This document shows, one piece after another, positions 30,126 through 31,627 of a DNA stretch of 31,627 nucleotides. Positions within the stretch are counted from its first letter, which is position 1; each line of letters begins with the position of its first letter. The translations under genes were made by a program, and so were the position numbers. The notes under the pieces were generated by a model. It did not search any database, was not told the origin of the DNA, and was given only the letters and a program-made list of their open reading frames with translations. The stretch lies in assembly GCA_902492505.1 (NCBI GenBank), contig CABULU010000019.1, positions 1 through 31,627 on the forward strand. Direction: 5' to 3'. This stretch comes from an uncultured Eubacteriales bacterium (GTDB lineage Bacteria; Bacillota; Clostridia; Oscillospirales; QAKW01).

Positions 30126-31627
30126 TCAGACCACCATCCTTTCCTGTACCGGCGTAATCAGGGCAAGTGCTTTTTCGTATTCGTCCTGATAATTAAATTG
30201 AATCTGCAATTCGTCTTTCCCCAGCACTGTGATAACCTGCACAAGCTGGATGATTGCCTTGCGGTCAAGTTCTTCCAGATCGGAAAAACGCTTAAAATTC
30301 TCAATCCAGCGATTCCTTTCACTCCGGTTTTCCATAACATCCGCCCGTTTTTCTTTAAGAGCGGCAATCGCCTGTTCAAGCTGGGTAATCCGGGCACTAT
30401 AACTGCTTTTGTTATAAAGGAACTCCGACTTGTCCAGAAATCCGTTTACCATACTTTCATACAGTTTCATCTTATATTGACGAATCCTCTCCAACTGCTG
30501 CTCATTCTGGGCGATCTGCCGCGAATACTCTTTGATAAGCTCACGGTTGATACGGCTCTGGTCTATGCCGGATAAGATTTCATCCAGAGAGACTACATTG
30601 GCAATAAACCCTTTCAGGCTGTCCCGCACGCACTCCATCAGCTCATTTTCCTTTACCATGACCGGATGAGCGCACCCATTCTTCTTTCCGGTAGGACAAT
30701 AGTAATAGTGATACTCTTTGTCTTTATAGCGGTTGGTTTTACGTACCATCCGGCTTCCGCAGCAGCCGCAGACCAGTATGCCGGAAAACAGATAGACTTT
30801 ATCTTTTTGGGGAGATGTACGGGTGTCCAGGTTGCGAATCCTTTGTACCAGGTCAAAATCATTCCGATCAATAATGGCTTCGTGAGCATTTTCCACGCGA
30901 ATCCACTCGGAGGAAGGGCGGCTCTCCATCTCTTTCAGCTTAAAGTGCTGAGAACCTTTTCGACCCTGGACCAGTGTGCCGGTATAGGTTTCATCCTGCA
31001 AAATCCGGGTGACGGTATTTGCCGACCACCGGCAATCCTTCCGGTCTGTATAGCCTTTCTTGGCATGGGGAAGGCCATAATACTTTTTATATGCCAGGGG
31101 AGAGAGTGTACCCAGCCGGTTCAGCTCATTAGCGATGGCGTAGGGGCTGAATCCTTCCAGGCGCATCCTGAAAATGCTCCGCACCACCTGGGCAGCATAT
31201 TCGTCTACCACAAGAAGATTATGATTTTCTTCGGATTTACGATAGCCGTAAACCGGGAAAGCTCCAACGAAATCCCCATTCTTGCGCTTTGTCTCCAGAG
31301 AACTTCTCGTCTTGATGGAAATATCCCGTGCGTAGGCTTCATTCATAATGTTCTTTACTGATACAGTCAGGTCATCGCCTGCGCTTTCATTAAGAGTATC
31401 AATATTGTCATTGATGGCAATAAACCTCACGCCATAAGCCGGAAAGACACGACGCATATAGCGGCCAGTCTCAATATACTCTCGACCAAGACGGGAAAGG
31501 TCTTTGACAATGACGCAGTTGATCTTTCCTTCCATGATGTCATCCATCATTTCCTTAAAAGCCGGACGGTCAAATAATGAGGTGTGATAGCGATAGCGGC
31601 AAAAAGCTAATAAAATCAATGGTTTTG
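30126..31627 (-). CDS. Large serine recombinase 3 (5' end outside window, N-terminus atypical)
   Basis: About 500 residues are visible and the frame is still open at the right edge. Present are FDRPAFKEMMDDI, VKDLSRLGREYIETG, NDNIDTLNE, the recombinase domain (VYGYRKSEENHN...VVRSIFRMRLEGFSPYAIANEL), a zinc ribbon (CGCCGSRMV...C....GC), the coiled-coil arm and the terminal beta strand. The sequence just before FDRPAF reads FCRYRYHTSL, where relatives have a D-G-x-[ST]-G-x-x pattern, so either the protein diverges there or the true N-terminus has been replaced by rearrangement. The catalytic serine is not in the window. Confidence 0.85.
   Translation of the reverse strand, partial: KPLILLAFCRYRYHTSLFDRPAFKEMMDDIMEGKINCVIVKDLSRLGREYIETGRYMRRVFPAYGVRFIAINDNIDTLNESAGDDLTVSVKNIMNEAYARDISIKTRSSLETKRKNGDFVGAFPVYGYRKSEENHNLLVVDEYAAQVVRSIFRMRLEGFSPYAIANELNRLGTLSPLAYKKYYGLPHAKKGYTDRKDCRWSANTVTRILQDETYTGTLVQGRKGSQHFKLKEMESRPSSEWIRVENAHEAIIDRNDFDLVQRIRNLDTRTSPQKDKVYLFSGILVCGCCGSRMVRKTNRYKDKEYHYYYCPTGKKNGCAHPVMVKENELMECVRDSLKGFIANVVSLDEILSGIDQSRINRELIKEYSRQIAQNEQQLERIRQYKMKLYESMVNGFLDKSEFLYNKSSYSARITQLEQAIAALKEKRADVMENRSERNRWIENFKRFSDLEELDRKAIIQLVQVITVLGKDELQIQFNYQDEYEKALALITPVQERMVV

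Noticed and set aside
1..31627. CRISPR array, tRNA or rRNA genes
   Set aside because: I found no regularly spaced repeats and no tRNA- or rRNA-like sequence by eye on either strand; a tRNA scan was not possible.

Overview
The window looks like chromosome of an anaerobic Clostridia-type Gram-positive bacterium (Bacillota). The basis is a NuoE/NuoF/GltD-type electron-bifurcation operon, a Clostridia-like hexameric glutamate dehydrogenase, a Bce-type peptide-antibiotic sensing and export module, a CsbB/GtcA/YfhO-type surface glycosylation system, strong AGGAGG-like ribosome sites, and TTGaca/TATAAT promoters. No species can be named from sequence alone.

Layout. (1) 1-1051: end of an EamA-type transporter, translationally coupled to a small P-loop kinase. 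(2) 1069-3503: an AT-rich insert with a three-gene minus-strand operon (HTH regulator, zinc-ribbon membrane protein, small acidic repeat protein). It is bracketed by two copies of the same hairpin, each just after the stop codon of an outside gene and in that gene's sense. Their stems differ by compensatory changes and both carry a GUAA tetraloop. (3) 3499-8112: a minus-strand operon for a NuoE-like subunit, a NuoF-like subunit, and a 2Fe-2S/GltD/ferredoxin fusion, with TfoX-like protein last. This matches the Stn (Sporomusa-type Nfn) electron-bifurcating transhydrogenase. (4) 8401-9687: secreted matrixin-like metalloprotease and a lipoprotein. (5) 9920-11266: gdhA behind a perfect 13-bp palindrome. 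(6) 11393-16018: response regulator, intramembrane-sensing kinase, ABC ATPase and BceB-like permease. (7) 16272-20160: GT2 glycosyltransferase and a YfhO-GtrA fusion, which together put a three-protein lipid-linked glycosylation route into two genes; the fusion has no canonical start codon for its first membrane helix. (8) 20320-23121: glycerate kinase, ArsC/Spx-like protein and an MFS transporter.

(9) 23.2-26.8 kb is a decaying zone. A flavodoxin, a LysR regulator and a tyrosine integrase have each lost their middle, and the LysR gene also has two frameshifts; a cupin gene between them is intact. Around 25.6 kb the sequence changes to mobile-element genes: a 5'-truncated integrase-partner DNA-binding gene, then the integrase remnant. 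(10) 26783-31627: three tandem large serine recombinases and a 52-codon gene behind them, all on the minus strand. The third runs off the window and does not show the usual catalytic N-terminus before the edge.

How the parts could work together: the Stn-like complex would balance NADH, NADPH and ferredoxin, and the NADP-type glutamate dehydrogenase next to it uses that NADPH pool. The Bce module and the glycosylation pair both act at the cell envelope. The best candidates for something undescribed are the covarying 3'-end hairpin family with its enclosed operon, and the YfhO-GtrA fusion with its apparent AUA start.
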